NCBI RefSeq assembly: GCF_001613145.1
Contig: NZ_BDBU01000032.1
Location: forward strand, 102,649 to 166,648
From: Nocardia jejuensis NBRC 103114
GTDB taxonomy: Bacteria > Actinomycetota > Actinomycetes > Mycobacteriales > Mycobacteriaceae
Reading direction: 5' to 3'
DNA: 64,000 bases
In this document: piece after piece, positions 41,975 through 51,233 of the stretch
Numbering within the stretch: the first letter of the stretch is position 1
Layout of the letters: every line of letters starts with the position of its first letter
Translations under genes and position numbers: made by a program
Notes under the pieces: model-generated
What the model was told of the DNA's origin: nothing
The model's input: only the letters and a program-made list of their open reading frames with translations
Database searches by the model: none

Positions 41975-43209
41975 TGGGCCGGAAGCGAATTCGCGTCGCG
42001 AGCGCGGCGATCGGCCTGATCGCGGTGCTCGGCGTGAGCGGTTGCCAATGGGACGGGCTCAACTCGGTCTCGATGCCCGGAGCCATCGGCACCGGGGACG
42101 GATCCTGGCAGGTCCGCATCGAGATGCCGAACGTGACCATGCTGACCCGTAATTCGCCGGTCAAGGTGAACGACGTGACGGTCGGAACGGTCACCGGCAT
42201 CGAGGTGCAGGGCTGGCACGCGCTGGTCACCGTCGGCCTCGACCGGGACGTGAAGCTGCCCGCCAACGCCACCGCCAAGATCGGGCAGACCAGCCTGCTG
42301 GGCAGCAACCATCTCGAGCTGGCTCCGCCGAAAGAAGAAGCGGCGCAGGGCACGCTGAAGGACGGTGACCTGATTCCGCTGGATCGGGCCGGGGCCTTCC
42401 CGACCACCGAGCAGACGCTGTCCTCGCTGTCCGTGGTGCTCAACGGCGGTGGTATCTCCCAGCTGGAGACCATCACCCGCGAACTGAACGCCACCTTCAA
42501 GGGGCGCACCGATTCCATCCGGGATCTGTTGCCGCAGTTGAACACTCTGACCACGACGCTCGATCAGCAGACCGGTGACATCATCGCGGCCATGAACGGC
42601 CTGGATCGGGTCGGCGGGGTGCTCGCGCGGCAGAAGGACGATCTGTCCGCCGCCGTCACGACCATTCATCCGGCTCTGACCGTGCTCGCCGATCGCCGCG
42701 AGAACATCACCAAAGCCATTACCTCCCTTGGTGATCTGAGCAATACGGTGCAGCAGATCCTCGATCAGGGCGGCGAGAACCTCAAGGCCGACCTCGCCAA
42801 TCTCGAACCGGCGCTGCGGTCGCTGGCCGCCACCGGCGGGAAGCTCGCCGACTCGCTGCAGTGGCTGCTGACCTTCCCGTTCCCGATCAAGAACATCGAC
42901 AAGGTCATCATGGGCGACTACATGAACCTGTGGATGACCGTGGATCTCACCGGGGCACGGCTGGATTCGAACTTCCTGACCGGTACACCGCTGGGCGGAA
43001 GCCTGGGCGGCGCGCAGGCCACTCTCGGCTACGGAATTCCGCAGTCGGCCGTCGGCAAGGGTGATCCGCTGTCCGATCCGCTGAATCCGGCGCCGCCCGC
43101 CACCACGCAGCCGGCTCCGAGCATTCCGGGGCTGCCGCCGATTCCAGGCTTACCAGCTATTCCGGGACTCACCGTGCCCAATGCGCAGCAGGGGGACTCC
43201 GGCCGATGA
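41971..43209 (+). CDS. mce4E: Mce4E lipoprotein (LprN-like)
   Basis: A 412-residue MCE lipoprotein: the lipobox is LGVSGC with Cys25 as the predicted lipidation site, followed by the MCE domain (TRNSPVKVNDVTVGTVTGIEV) and a Pro-rich C-terminus (PGLPPIPGLPAIPGL). The E subunit is the lipoprotein member of each Mce operon. The start at 41971 (ATGATG) overlaps the mce4D stop; a much longer frame from 41110 is overlap artefact. Confidence 0.92.
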   Translation: MMGRKRIRVASAAIGLIAVLGVSGCQWDGLNSVSMPGAIGTGDGSWQVRIEMPNVTMLTRNSPVKVNDVTVGTVTGIEVQGWHALVTVGLDRDVKLPANATAKIGQTSLLGSNHLELAPPKEEAAQGTLKDGDLIPLDRAGAFPTTEQTLSSLSVVLNGGGISQLETITRELNATFKGRTDSIRDLLPQLNTLTTTLDQQTGDIIAAMNGLDRVGGVLARQKDDLSAAVTTIHPALTVLADRRENITKAITSLGDLSNTVQQILDQGGENLKADLANLEPALRSLAATGGKLADSLQWLLTFPFPIKNIDKVIMGDYMNLWMTVDLTGARLDSNFLTGTPLGGSLGGAQATLGYGIPQSAVGKGDPLSDPLNPAPPATTQPAPSIPGLPPIPGLPAIPGLTVPNAQQGDSGR

Positions 43210-44618
43210 AGCTCACGAAGTTCGTCAAGGTTCAGCTCTCGATCTTCCTGGTGCTGACCGTGATCGGCCTGATCGTCATGGGTGGCCAGTACGTGCGGCT
43301 GCCCGCGATGTTCGGCATCGGCCGCTATGGCGTGACAGTCCAGTTGCAGGCGACCGGTGGTCTCTACGAGTTCGCGAACGTCGCGTACCGGGGCACCAAC
43401 GTCGGCAAGGTGGAGTCGGTGAAACTGACTCCCGCCGGTGTCGACGCCAAGCTGTCCATCGACAGCGACTTCAAGATTCCCAGCGATGTCCAGGCGTACG
43501 TGAAGAGCGTCTCGGCGATCGGTGAGCAGTACGTCGATCTGATTCCGGCAGAGTCGCCGAAAGGCGGGAATCTGCAGGATGGTTCGGTGATTCCGGTGGA
43601 GCGCACCAAGTTGCCGCAGGACGTCGGCGACATGCTCGATCAGGCCGACCGGCTGCTGTCCACCGTCGCGGACACCAAGCTCGCCGAGGTCATCAACTCC
43701 GCGTTCGTCGCGTTCGACGGCGCCGGACCGGACCTGCAGCGGATGCTCGACTCCGCCTCGCTGCTGGTGCAGGAGGCCAAGAACACCACCGAGCCGACCA
43801 AGGATCTGCTGGAGAAGCTCGGCCCGCTGCTCGACACCCAGAACCAGTCCGCGGGCGACGTGCGCAGCTGGACCCAGGACCTGGCCACGGTCACCGACCA
43901 ACTGCGCCAGCACGATCCGGCGCTGCGCTCGCTGCTGGGTCAGGCCCCGGACGCGATCCAGCGGGTGAACCAGACCTTCCAGGATCTGAAGCCGACCCTG
44001 CCGATCATGCTCGCCAACATGATCAGCGTCGGACAGGTCGGGGTCACGTATCACGCCGGGCTCGAACAGATTCTGGTCATCTACCCGCCACTGCTCGCGG
44101 CGCTGCTGACCTCGATCCGCGGTCCCGTCGAGTACGGCGCGATGGTGGACTTCATGCTCGGGCTCAACGATCCGCCGGGATGCACCACGGGCTTCCTGCC
44201 CGCGGCGGATCGGCGCTCGCCGGCCGATCTCTCGCCGATCGACACCCCCGACAACCTGTACTGCAAGGTGGCGCAGAACGCGAAGGAAGCCGTCCGCGGC
44301 ATCCGCAACACCCCGTGTGCCGAGGTGCCCGGCAAGCGCGCCCCGACGCCGGAACTGTGCCGCTCCAACGAGGAGTACTTCCCCGAGGGCGACAACCCGC
44401 CGGTCGGTCCGCCGAACCCGGTGGACAACAACGGTCAGCCGATCGCCGATAAGCTGCTCGGTAACCAGCAGGCGCCATTCATCGCCCATCAGGACCCCAG
44501 TAGCCACACCTTCGTCGGGCCCGATGGGCGCGTGTACCGTCAGGGAGACGTCAACGCAGATGGGTCCAGCAGGGTGCCGTCGAGTTGGCAGGACTTGCTT
44601 CAGGAGCCACCGCGATGA
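43206..44618 (+). CDS. mce4F: Mce4F
   Basis: A 470-residue MCE protein: anchor VKVQLSIFLVLTVIGLIVMGG, MCE motif TGGLYEFANVAYRGTNVGKVESV, helical domain, and a long C-terminal region of ~150 residues with paired cysteines (PPGCTTGF, NLYCKV, NTPCAEV, ELCRSNEEYF) and YFPEGDNPP. Coupled by ATGA at both ends. Confidence 0.92.
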   Translation: MKLTKFVKVQLSIFLVLTVIGLIVMGGQYVRLPAMFGIGRYGVTVQLQATGGLYEFANVAYRGTNVGKVESVKLTPAGVDAKLSIDSDFKIPSDVQAYVKSVSAIGEQYVDLIPAESPKGGNLQDGSVIPVERTKLPQDVGDMLDQADRLLSTVADTKLAEVINSAFVAFDGAGPDLQRMLDSASLLVQEAKNTTEPTKDLLEKLGPLLDTQNQSAGDVRSWTQDLATVTDQLRQHDPALRSLLGQAPDAIQRVNQTFQDLKPTLPIMLANMISVGQVGVTYHAGLEQILVIYPPLLAALLTSIRGPVEYGAMVDFMLGLNDPPGCTTGFLPAADRRSPADLSPIDTPDNLYCKVAQNAKEAVRGIRNTPCAEVPGKRAPTPELCRSNEEYFPEGDNPPVGPPNPVDNNGQPIADKLLGNQQAPFIAHQDPSSHTFVGPDGRVYRQGDVNADGSSRVPSSWQDLLQEPPR

Positions 44619-45565
44619 GCGAAACATCAGCAAATCGAAGCCGCGCTCGGCGGCGTGTCATCCGTCAGGCGGGACCACCCGTCGAGGGCGCGGACACGGG
44701 CGTCGAGGTACAGCACCCGAGCGCCGAGGGCGCGCGTCCGGAACCGGCGGCGGCCGCGGCCGCCGCGCCCGCTCCGGTCGTCGATGCCGAGCCGGTCGCG
44801 GCCGAGACTGCTGATGTCACTCCGGCCGACGGCGCTGCCGCCGAGCCGGAACCCACCGAGAAGCCCGCGGCGGCCGACCAGGCTCCCGCGAATCTCGACA
44901 AGGCTCCCGCGGTCGCCGCGGTGGCCCTGGTGAAGGATTCGGACGGCGCGGATTCGAAGGACGCGGCCGCGGTCGCCGAGCCCGAATCCGATTCCGCCGA
45001 TTCCGACTCGACCGAATCCGACTCCGAATCCGCCGGCAAGGACGAGTCGCCGTCGAAGTTCCGGGCGCTGTTCGCCTCGCTCGGGCGGACGGGCACGGTC
45101 GCCGCGGCGGTCGCGCTGGTGTCGGCCCTGGTTCTGATCGGCTCGACCGGCCTGTTCTTCTATCACGATCACCGCGCCGATCAGCTCAGCGAGCGGCGGG
45201 CGGAGTACATCCAGGTCGCCAAGCAGGCGTATCTCAATATGTCCACCGTCAAGGACTCGACCGCAGATCAGGACATCGATCGCCTGCTCTCGGTCGCCGG
45301 CGGCGGTCTCAAGGACGAATACGCGCAGAATCGCGATGCCTACAAGAAGGTCTTCGAGCAGCTGAAGGTGGAATCCTCCGGGAACATCGTCTCGGCCGCG
45401 ATCGAGAGCGACGACAAGGATTCGGCCAGCGTGCTGCTGCTGGCGCAGCAGACCGTGTCCAATGTGGCCACCAACGGCCCGATGCAGCGGGACTATCGCA
45501 TCCGCGTGCACCTGACCCGCACCGGCGATACCGTGACCGCCTCATCCGTGGAGTTCGTGCCGTGA
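44615..45565 (+). CDS. Mce-associated membrane protein Mam4A
   Basis: A 316-residue protein: residues 1-165 are acidic, low-complexity and Ala/Glu/Asp/Ser-rich; a single helix (TVAAAVALVSALVLIGSTGLFFY) follows, then the Mam domain (RADQLSERRAEYIQVAKQAYLNMSTVK). Orthologous in position to Rv3493c. Mam proteins stabilise the Mce complex. ATG 44615 overlaps the mce4F stop; GTGA couples it to the next gene. Confidence 0.85.
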   Translation: MSETSANRSRARRRVIRQAGPPVEGADTGVEVQHPSAEGARPEPAAAAAAAPAPVVDAEPVAAETADVTPADGAAAEPEPTEKPAAADQAPANLDKAPAVAAVALVKDSDGADSKDAAAVAEPESDSADSDSTESDSESAGKDESPSKFRALFASLGRTGTVAAAVALVSALVLIGSTGLFFYHDHRADQLSERRAEYIQVAKQAYLNMSTVKDSTADQDIDRLLSVAGGGLKDEYAQNRDAYKKVFEQLKVESSGNIVSAAIESDDKDSASVLLLAQQTVSNVATNGPMQRDYRIRVHLTRTGDTVTASSVEFVP

Positions 45566-46053
45566 AACAACTCGACAAGCGTTCCCTCCTGCTGGCCGGC
45601 GCGGTCGCGCTGTTCGTGGCGGCCTCGGTCGTCGCCTCCCTGACCGGTTATCGATTCTGGTCGGATCGGCAGGCGGAGCAGAACCGCAGTTCGTCGGTCG
45701 TCGTCGCCAGCGACACCGTCGAGGCGCTGTTCTCCTACGACTTCAACACCGCCGAGAAGGATCTGCCCAAGGCCGCGGAGAAGCTGACCAGCGACTACCG
45801 CGATTCCTACATGAAGGTGATCCAGGACCAGGCCATTCCCACGGCCAAGGAGAAGAAGCTCTCGGTCCAGACCACCGTGCAGGCGACCGGCGTCATCGCC
45901 ACCACTCGCGATCACGCGACCGTGCTCGTCATCGCCAATCAGCGCTTCTCCAGCACGGATTCGCCGCAGGACACCCTGATGAGCGACCGTCTGCACGTGG
46001 AGCTGACCAAGAAGGACGGGCAGTGGCTCGTCTCGGACATCAAGCCGGTCTGA
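45562..46053 (+). CDS. Mce-associated membrane protein Mam4B
   Basis: A 163-residue protein: N-terminal helix LLLAGAVALFVAASVVASL, then the Mam domain ending QWLVSDIKPV. Corresponds in position to Rv3492c. GTG 45562 overlaps the mam4A stop. Confidence 0.85.
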   Translation: MKQLDKRSLLLAGAVALFVAASVVASLTGYRFWSDRQAEQNRSSSVVVASDTVEALFSYDFNTAEKDLPKAAEKLTSDYRDSYMKVIQDQAIPTAKEKKLSVQTTVQATGVIATTRDHATVLVIANQRFSSTDSPQDTLMSDRLHVELTKKDGQWLVSDIKPV

Positions 46054-46189
46054 CCTTCCGCTCGTAGTACTCGGCGCCTCGGTAATTTCCGTACCGCACC
46101 CGTCTCGCTCCGAATCTGTTGGGGTGATGGATGATTGGCTGGTTTCGGGGAGAGCCGACGAACTTGATGGCAATGGCGCGGGAGTTCAG

Positions 46190-46765
46190 ATGAGTGACTA
46201 CACGGGTGGGCTGATGCCCGGAAATGCCGAGCCCGCGAACACCGAGCCGGGGAACATCGATCCCGGGAGCCGGGCGAGCCGCTGGCCGCTGTTCGTGGCA
46301 GCCGGTGCGGTGCCGCTGACCGTGCTCGGGGTGCTGGGATCCGCGTTCGTGGTGGATCAGCGTGACGCGCTCGCGGACCGGGATCACCTTCGGGCGGAGT
46401 ACGTTCGGGCCGCCGAGCTGGCGATCACGAACATCACCAACATCAACGCCGATACCGCGCGGGCGGACATCCAGCGGGTGCTCGAGGTGACCTCGGGGGA
46501 TCTGCAGCGGGAATACTCCGACCGGATGGACGACTACACCAGCACCGTGCAGAAGGCTCAGGTGCGCACCACGGGCACCGTGGTCGCGACCGCGCCGCAG
46601 AGTTCGGACGAGCACTCGGCGGTGGTCCTGGTGGTCGTCGAGCAGACGCTGTCCTATTCGGGTGTGGAAGGGCCGCAGCATCGACAGCTGCGTTTCAAGG
46701 TGTCTCTCGATCGCGACGACGACACCGGCGGCATCACGGCGACGGGGATGGAGACGGTGGTTTGA
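46190..46765 (+). CDS. Second Mam-type protein, first of a duplicated pair
   Basis: A 191-residue protein with a short hydrophilic N-terminus, one helix (WPLFVAAGAVPLTVLGVLGSAFVV) and a Mam domain (DRDHLRAEYVRAAELAITNITNINADTARADIQRVLEVTSGDLQREYSD) parallel to Mam4A but lacking its long acidic region. ATG 46190 is preferred because GGGAG lies 5 nt upstream; an earlier GTG at 46124 is possible. It follows mam4B by 136 bp and is coupled to the next gene by TTGA. Confidence 0.75.
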   Translation: MSDYTGGLMPGNAEPANTEPGNIDPGSRASRWPLFVAAGAVPLTVLGVLGSAFVVDQRDALADRDHLRAEYVRAAELAITNITNINADTARADIQRVLEVTSGDLQREYSDRMDDYTSTVQKAQVRTTGTVVATAPQSSDEHSAVVLVVVEQTLSYSGVEGPQHRQLRFKVSLDRDDDTGGITATGMETVV

Positions 46766-47253
46766 GGGCGAGACCGCGTGATCTGGTGGTCATGGGCTGC
46801 GCGCTGGTCCTTGCGGCCGTGAGTCTTTCGACGGGCGGCTGGCTGAGTTTCCAGTGGCGGCAGGATCATCTGGCCGATGCGGCGCGCAGCGAGTCGGCGG
46901 TGGTCGCCGGGCGGGCCGTGAAAGGCATGTACGGCTACGACTTCCGGACCATCGACACGCAGATGGCGCAGACCGCGGAGGATATGACGCCCTCGTTCCG
47001 GGACAACTGGTTGAAGGTGACGGCCACCGTTCTCGCACCGGGCGCCAAGGAGCAGGAACTCGTCGTCGAGGCCACCGTGCTCGAGACCGGCATCATCAGC
47101 GCGGAGGCCGATCGCACCGAGGTCATGGTCTTCATGAATCAGATGAGCTCCGGCAAGAATCCGGCCGCCGGCTCCTTCGACACCGGCCTGCTGCGGGTCA
47201 GCATGGAACGGGACGACGGACGCTGGCTGGTGGCTGCCGTGGACCCCGTCTAG
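46762..47253 (+). CDS. Second Mam-type protein, partner of the duplicated pair
   Basis: A 163-residue protein, exactly the Mam4B length, with an N-terminal helix (LVVMGCALVLAAVSLSTGGWLSF) and the same ending pattern (DDGRWLVAAVDPV compared with KDGQWLVSDIKPV). It begins at TTG 46762, overlapping the preceding stop. The pair copies the mam4A-mam4B architecture, indicating duplication and divergence. Confidence 0.78.
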   Translation: MRARPRDLVVMGCALVLAAVSLSTGGWLSFQWRQDHLADAARSESAVVAGRAVKGMYGYDFRTIDTQMAQTAEDMTPSFRDNWLKVTATVLAPGAKEQELVVEATVLETGIISAEADRTEVMVFMNQMSSGKNPAAGSFDTGLLRVSMERDDGRWLVAAVDPV

Positions 47254-47348
47254 CGCGTTTTCCGTCCGTTCATCGGCGTACGGCTCGTCGGCGGGCCGGT
47301 AGCGGCATATGGTCTTTCAGGGGGAGAGTCTGAAAGGTCGGGATTTTC

Positions 47349-48299
47349 GTGAGCGACAAGACGACGCCGTGGACCGCGGCTGACATACCGAATCTGAAGG
47401 GGCGCACCGCTGTTGTCACCGGCGCGAGCGCCGGACTGGGGTTGGTGACGGCGCGATTACTCGCCGAAGCGGGCGCCAGAGTGGTGCTGGCCTGCCGAGA
47501 TATCGAGAAGGCGGCGGGAGTGGTGCGGCTCGTTCGCGAGAAGGTGCCCGAGGCCGAATTGTCGATCGTGCAACTGGATCTCGCGTCGCAGGAGTCGGTG
47601 CGAGAGGCAGCGCTGAAGGTCCGGGCCGAATGCGAGCGCATCGATCTGCTGATCAACAACGCGGGCACGATGAGCCCGCAGCGGATCATCACCGCCGACG
47701 GCTTCGAAGCCACCCTGGCCACCAACTATCTCGGGCACTTCGCCTTCACCGGGCTGCTGCTGGACCTGTTGCTCGCCGCGCCCTCGGGTCGAGTCATCTC
47801 GCTCTCCAGCGGATTCGCGGGCAAGAAGAGTGCGGCGCTGGATCTGGACGATCTGTTCTACGCCAAGCGCAAGTACAAGCTGCTGGCCGCGTACGGGCAG
47901 TCCAAGCGGGCGAATCTGCTGTTCAGCTTCGAACTTCAGCGTCGGCTCAACGGCACCGAGACCGCACTGGTGTCGGTCGCCGCGCATCCGGGCGCCGCGT
48001 TCACCGAGTTCAACCGGAACGTCAGCCCGATCATCAAACCGCTGACGAACCCCCGATTCGACTGGCTCTTCCGGGGTTTCATGCAATCGGCCGAGATGGG
48101 CGCACTGCCGACCCTGCGCGCGGCGACCGACCCGCAGGTGCGCGGCGGCGAATTCTTCGGACCCGAGAACAACACGAAGGGCTATCCGATCCGGATCGAG
48201 GCCGATGCCTCGGCGCACGATCCGGACACGGCCGGGCGGCTCTGGGCCGAGGCGCAGCGACTGACCGGGGTCGAGTACGACTTCGGAACCGCGGCCTGA
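47349..48299 (+). CDS. Retinol-dehydrogenase-like SDR
   Basis: A 316-residue SDR of the light-dependent-protochlorophyllide-reductase/retinol-dehydrogenase branch: VTGASAGLGLVTARLLAEAGARVVLACRD, LLINNAGTM, YGQSK, and AAHPGAAFTEFNRN. The substrate is unknown. It starts at GTG 47349. A tandem-repeat stretch and terminator follow. Confidence 0.82.
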   Translation: MSDKTTPWTAADIPNLKGRTAVVTGASAGLGLVTARLLAEAGARVVLACRDIEKAAGVVRLVREKVPEAELSIVQLDLASQESVREAALKVRAECERIDLLINNAGTMSPQRIITADGFEATLATNYLGHFAFTGLLLDLLLAAPSGRVISLSSGFAGKKSAALDLDDLFYAKRKYKLLAAYGQSKRANLLFSFELQRRLNGTETALVSVAAHPGAAFTEFNRNVSPIIKPLTNPRFDWLFRGFMQSAEMGALPTLRAATDPQVRGGEFFGPENNTKGYPIRIEADASAHDPDTAGRLWAEAQRLTGVEYDFGTAA

Positions 48300-48310
48300 C
48301 GCGGCTGCGC

Positions 48311-48390
48311 GGCAACGGGTTTTCGGCAGCAACGGGTTTTCGGCAGCACAGGTTCCCGGCGGCAACGAGTTCTCGCACCGGAACAGGTTC
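48311..48390. repeat. Imperfect ~17-bp tandem repeats
   Basis: About five diverged copies of a unit like CGGCAGCAACGGGTTTT (variants with CACAGGTTCCC, AACGAGTTCTC and GGAACAGGTTC) precede the terminator between the convergent SDR and otsA genes. They are non-coding. Confidence 0.7.
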
Positions 48391-48421
48391 AGCGACGCCG
48401 CGGACGGCGTCGCTGAACCTG
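48384..48421. terminator. Bidirectional terminator between SDR and otsA
   Basis: A perfect 17-bp stem (48384-48400 with 48405-48421) with a CGGA loop lies between the two convergent genes. Confidence 0.88.
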
Positions 48422-48438
48422 GTATCGAATCCGGACGA

Positions 48439-49923
48439 CTAGCGGCGCAGTTCGCCCGGGTCGACGTCGTCGTCGGACAGCAGTGCGCTGCCGGCGACCC
48501 GGTCGGTGGCCAATGCGTCCAGGAAGGCTCGCGCCCACCGGTCCACATCGTGGGTGAGGACCTGCCGGCGCATGGAGCGCATCCGGCGGCGACGGGTGTC
48601 GCGATCGTCCTCGATTGCGGCGATCAACGCGTCCTTGACGCTGTCCAGGTCGTGCGGGTTGCACAGGTAGGACTGGCGCAATTCCGCTGCCGCACCGGTG
48701 AATTCGCTCAGCACCAGGGCGCCGTTCAGGCCGCCCTGACACGCCACGTACTCCTTGGCGACCAGATTCATGCCGTCGCGCAGCGGGGTCACGAGCATGA
48801 CGTCCGCGGCCACGAAGAACGAGATGAGTTCCTCGCGGGGGATGGGACGATGCAGGTAGTGCACCACCGGATAGCCGACCCGGGCGAACTCGCCGTTGAT
48901 CCGGCCCACCTGGCGTTCGATGTCACCGCGCATCTGGATGTAGGACTCCACCCGTTCGCGACTCGGCGTGGCCAGCTGCACCATCACCGTCTCGGACGGG
49001 TCGATCCTGCCCTCGTGCAGCAGTTCCTCGAGCGCGGCCAACCGGACGTCGATGCCCTTGGTGTAGTCCAAGCGATCCACGCCGAGCAGGATGGTCTTCG
49101 GATTACCCAGTTCCGCACGGATTTTCGCGGCCCGCTCGCGCACCTGCCTGCCGCGCGACAACTCGTCCATCTCGGTGGAGGAGATGGAGATCGGGAACGC
49201 GCCCACTCGCACGGTGCGGAAACCCACCTGCACCACACCGAGTTTCGAGCGCACGCCCACATTGCCGCGTGAAGTCGGTTGCCCGGCAAGCCTTCTGGCC
49301 AGATAGAGGAAGTTCTGCGCACCGCCGGGCAGATGGAAGCCGATCAGATCCGCGCCGAGCAGACCCTCGACGATCTCGGTGCGCCAGGGCATCTGCATGA
49401 ACAGTTCCACCGGCGGGAACGGGATGTGCAGGAAGAAGCCGATGGTCAGATCGGGGCGCAGCATGCGCAGCATCTTGGGCACCAGCTGCAGCTGGTAGTC
49501 CTGCACCCAGACGGTCGCGCCCTCGGCGGCCACCTTGGCGGTGTGCTCGGCGAAGCGGCGGTTCACCGTCACGTACGCCTGCCACCATTTGCGGTCGTAG
49601 ACCGGGCGGACGATCACGTCGTGATAGAGCGGCCACAGTGTGCCGTTGGAGAAGCCTTCGTAGTAGTCGGAGACCTCGTCGGCCGACAGCGGTACCGGAT
49701 GGAGTTCCAGACCGTCCTCGGTGATCGGATCGACGTCCACATCGGGAACGCCGGCCCAGCCGACCCATGCGCCTTTGTTGTTACGCAGAACGGGTTCCAG
49801 GGCGGTCACCAGACCACCGGGACTGCGCTTCCAACGGGTAGTGCCATCGGGTAGTCGTTCCAGATCGACCGGGAGTCGATTGGCGACTACGACGAATCCG
49901 GAACCAGAGCTGTCCGGGTTCAC
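48439..49923 (-). CDS. otsA: Trehalose-6-phosphate synthase OtsA
   Basis: A 494-residue GT20 glycosyltransferase: VVVANRLPVDLER, RSPGGLVTALEP, WVQDYQLQLVPKMLR, IGFFLHIPFPPVELF, GVDRLDYTKGIDVRLAALEELL and TPLRDGMNLVAKEYVACQ. It makes trehalose-6-phosphate from glucose-6-phosphate and NDP-glucose; trehalose is the mycolate carrier in this group. The start is GTG 49923. Rv3490 (otsA) lies next to the mce4 end in M. tuberculosis as well. Confidence 0.95.
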   Translation of the reverse strand: MNPDSSGSGFVVVANRLPVDLERLPDGTTRWKRSPGGLVTALEPVLRNNKGAWVGWAGVPDVDVDPITEDGLELHPVPLSADEVSDYYEGFSNGTLWPLYHDVIVRPVYDRKWWQAYVTVNRRFAEHTAKVAAEGATVWVQDYQLQLVPKMLRMLRPDLTIGFFLHIPFPPVELFMQMPWRTEIVEGLLGADLIGFHLPGGAQNFLYLARRLAGQPTSRGNVGVRSKLGVVQVGFRTVRVGAFPISISSTEMDELSRGRQVRERAAKIRAELGNPKTILLGVDRLDYTKGIDVRLAALEELLHEGRIDPSETVMVQLATPSRERVESYIQMRGDIERQVGRINGEFARVGYPVVHYLHRPIPREELISFFVAADVMLVTPLRDGMNLVAKEYVACQGGLNGALVLSEFTGAAAELRQSYLCNPHDLDSVKDALIAAIEDDRDTRRRRMRSMRRQVLTHDVDRWARAFLDALATDRVAGSALLSDDDVDPGELRR

Positions 49924-49926
49924 GAG

Positions 49927-50103
49927 TCATTCGCCTCGCGTAAGCGGAGCGACACCCAGCATCGACAAGAGCATGCGGCACTCGTCCGCATCGGTCGCGT
50001 AGGCGGCCACGACGCGCTGGGCCTGGCGAGCGGTTTCGTCGGCGAGCGGTTCCAGTTCGTCGTCCGCGATGTCCTTGGCGCTGCTGTTCGCGGCCATCAT
50101 CAT
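49927..50103 (-). CDS. Small conserved protein upstream of otsA (Rv3489-like)
   Basis: A 56- to 58-residue acidic helical protein with the core AKDIADDELEPLADETARQAQRVVAAYATDADECRMLLSMLG. Three consecutive ATG codons leave the start uncertain; GAGAGG upstream is best spaced for the second or third. Three bp separate it from the otsA GTG, so they are one operon. No function is known to me. Confidence 0.7.
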   Translation of the reverse strand: MMMAANSSAKDIADDELEPLADETARQAQRVVAAYATDADECRMLLSMLGVAPLTRGE

Positions 50104-50264
50104 GTCCTCTCGGGGAAGTCTGCAGGTCGTGAGAGGTCCATGGTATCTGTCGCACCCATCGGGCCCGCGCACTCGGTGCAAAGGAGCCCGAAACGCAATG
50201 GCGTCGATTGCAGATACGGTGGTCGCAAGCACGAGTCGTTGGAACGGATGAAGGGGTCGCACGT

Positions 50265-51098
50265 ATGCCGTTGGCGACGGTGAACGGAATCTCGCTCAAC
50301 TACCAGGTCAAGGGTGACCGGGCCAAGGGCACCGACGTCAAGGGGTCGGCGCCGCTGGTGGTCATGATCATGGGCACCGGCAGCCCGGGCCGGGTGTGGG
50401 AACTGCATCAGGTTCCCGCGCTGGTGGCCGCCGGGTACCGGGTGTGCACCTTCGACAATCGCGGCATCGCGCCGTCCTTCGAATCCCCGCAGGGCATTCA
50501 CATCGACGATCTGGTGCGCGATACCGCCGCGCTCATCGAATTCCTGGACGAGGGACCGGTCCTGGTGGTCGGGCAGTCCATGGGGTCGCGTGTCGCGCAG
50601 GAACTCGCGCTGGCGCGCCCGGATCTGGTCCGCAAGGCCGCCTTCCTGGCCGGGCACGCGCGCCTGGACCAGTTCCAGAAGACGCTGTCGGTGGGCGAGC
50701 ACGAATTCGACGAGACCGGCGTGCGGCTGCCCGCGAAGTACGACGCCGCCCTGACCGCCCTGATGAACCTGTCGCCCGCGACCATGGCCGACAGCAACGC
50801 CGCACGTGACTGGCTGGATCTGTTCGAGTTCACCGGCGGTCCCGCCTCGCCCGGCGTGCGCGCTCAGCGGCGCATGGACCACGACTTCGACCGCACGGCC
50901 GCCTACCGCGCGATCACCGTGCCGTGCCTTTCGGTAGGCTTCGCGGACGATCGAATGATCCCGCCGTACCTCTCGCGGGAGGTCGCCGATACTATTCCCG
51001 GTGCTCGCTACCAGGAAGTTCCCGATGCCGGGCACTTCGGCTACCTGGAACGACCCGAGGCGGTCAACAAGATCCTGCTGGAATTCTTCGGAGGGTGA
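50265..51098 (+). CDS. Alpha/beta hydrolase
   Basis: A 277-residue alpha/beta hydrolase: MGTGSPGRVWELHQVPAL oxyanion region, TFDNRGIAPS, nucleophile Ser in VVGQSMGSRVAQ, Asp in GFADDRMIPP and His in PDAGHFGYLERPE. It is similar to esterase/haloperoxidase-like hydrolases; the substrate is unknown. The ATG at 50265 is preceded by AAGGGGT; an upstream in-frame start at 50208 is less likely. Confidence 0.82.
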   Translation: MPLATVNGISLNYQVKGDRAKGTDVKGSAPLVVMIMGTGSPGRVWELHQVPALVAAGYRVCTFDNRGIAPSFESPQGIHIDDLVRDTAALIEFLDEGPVLVVGQSMGSRVAQELALARPDLVRKAAFLAGHARLDQFQKTLSVGEHEFDETGVRLPAKYDAALTALMNLSPATMADSNAARDWLDLFEFTGGPASPGVRAQRRMDHDFDRTAAYRAITVPCLSVGFADDRMIPPYLSREVADTIPGARYQEVPDAGHFGYLERPEAVNKILLEFFGG

Positions 51099-51233
51099 AG
51101 GTAACCGCCCAGGCGTAACGCCTGCCTTGCTAGGGTCGAACCAACGTCGGGGGCTTGTTCCACTACTGCGGTGCGCAGCATGGAATGATCCGTCAACGTT
51201 CCCGTACACAGCGCCAGTATCCAGTGAGGTGAA

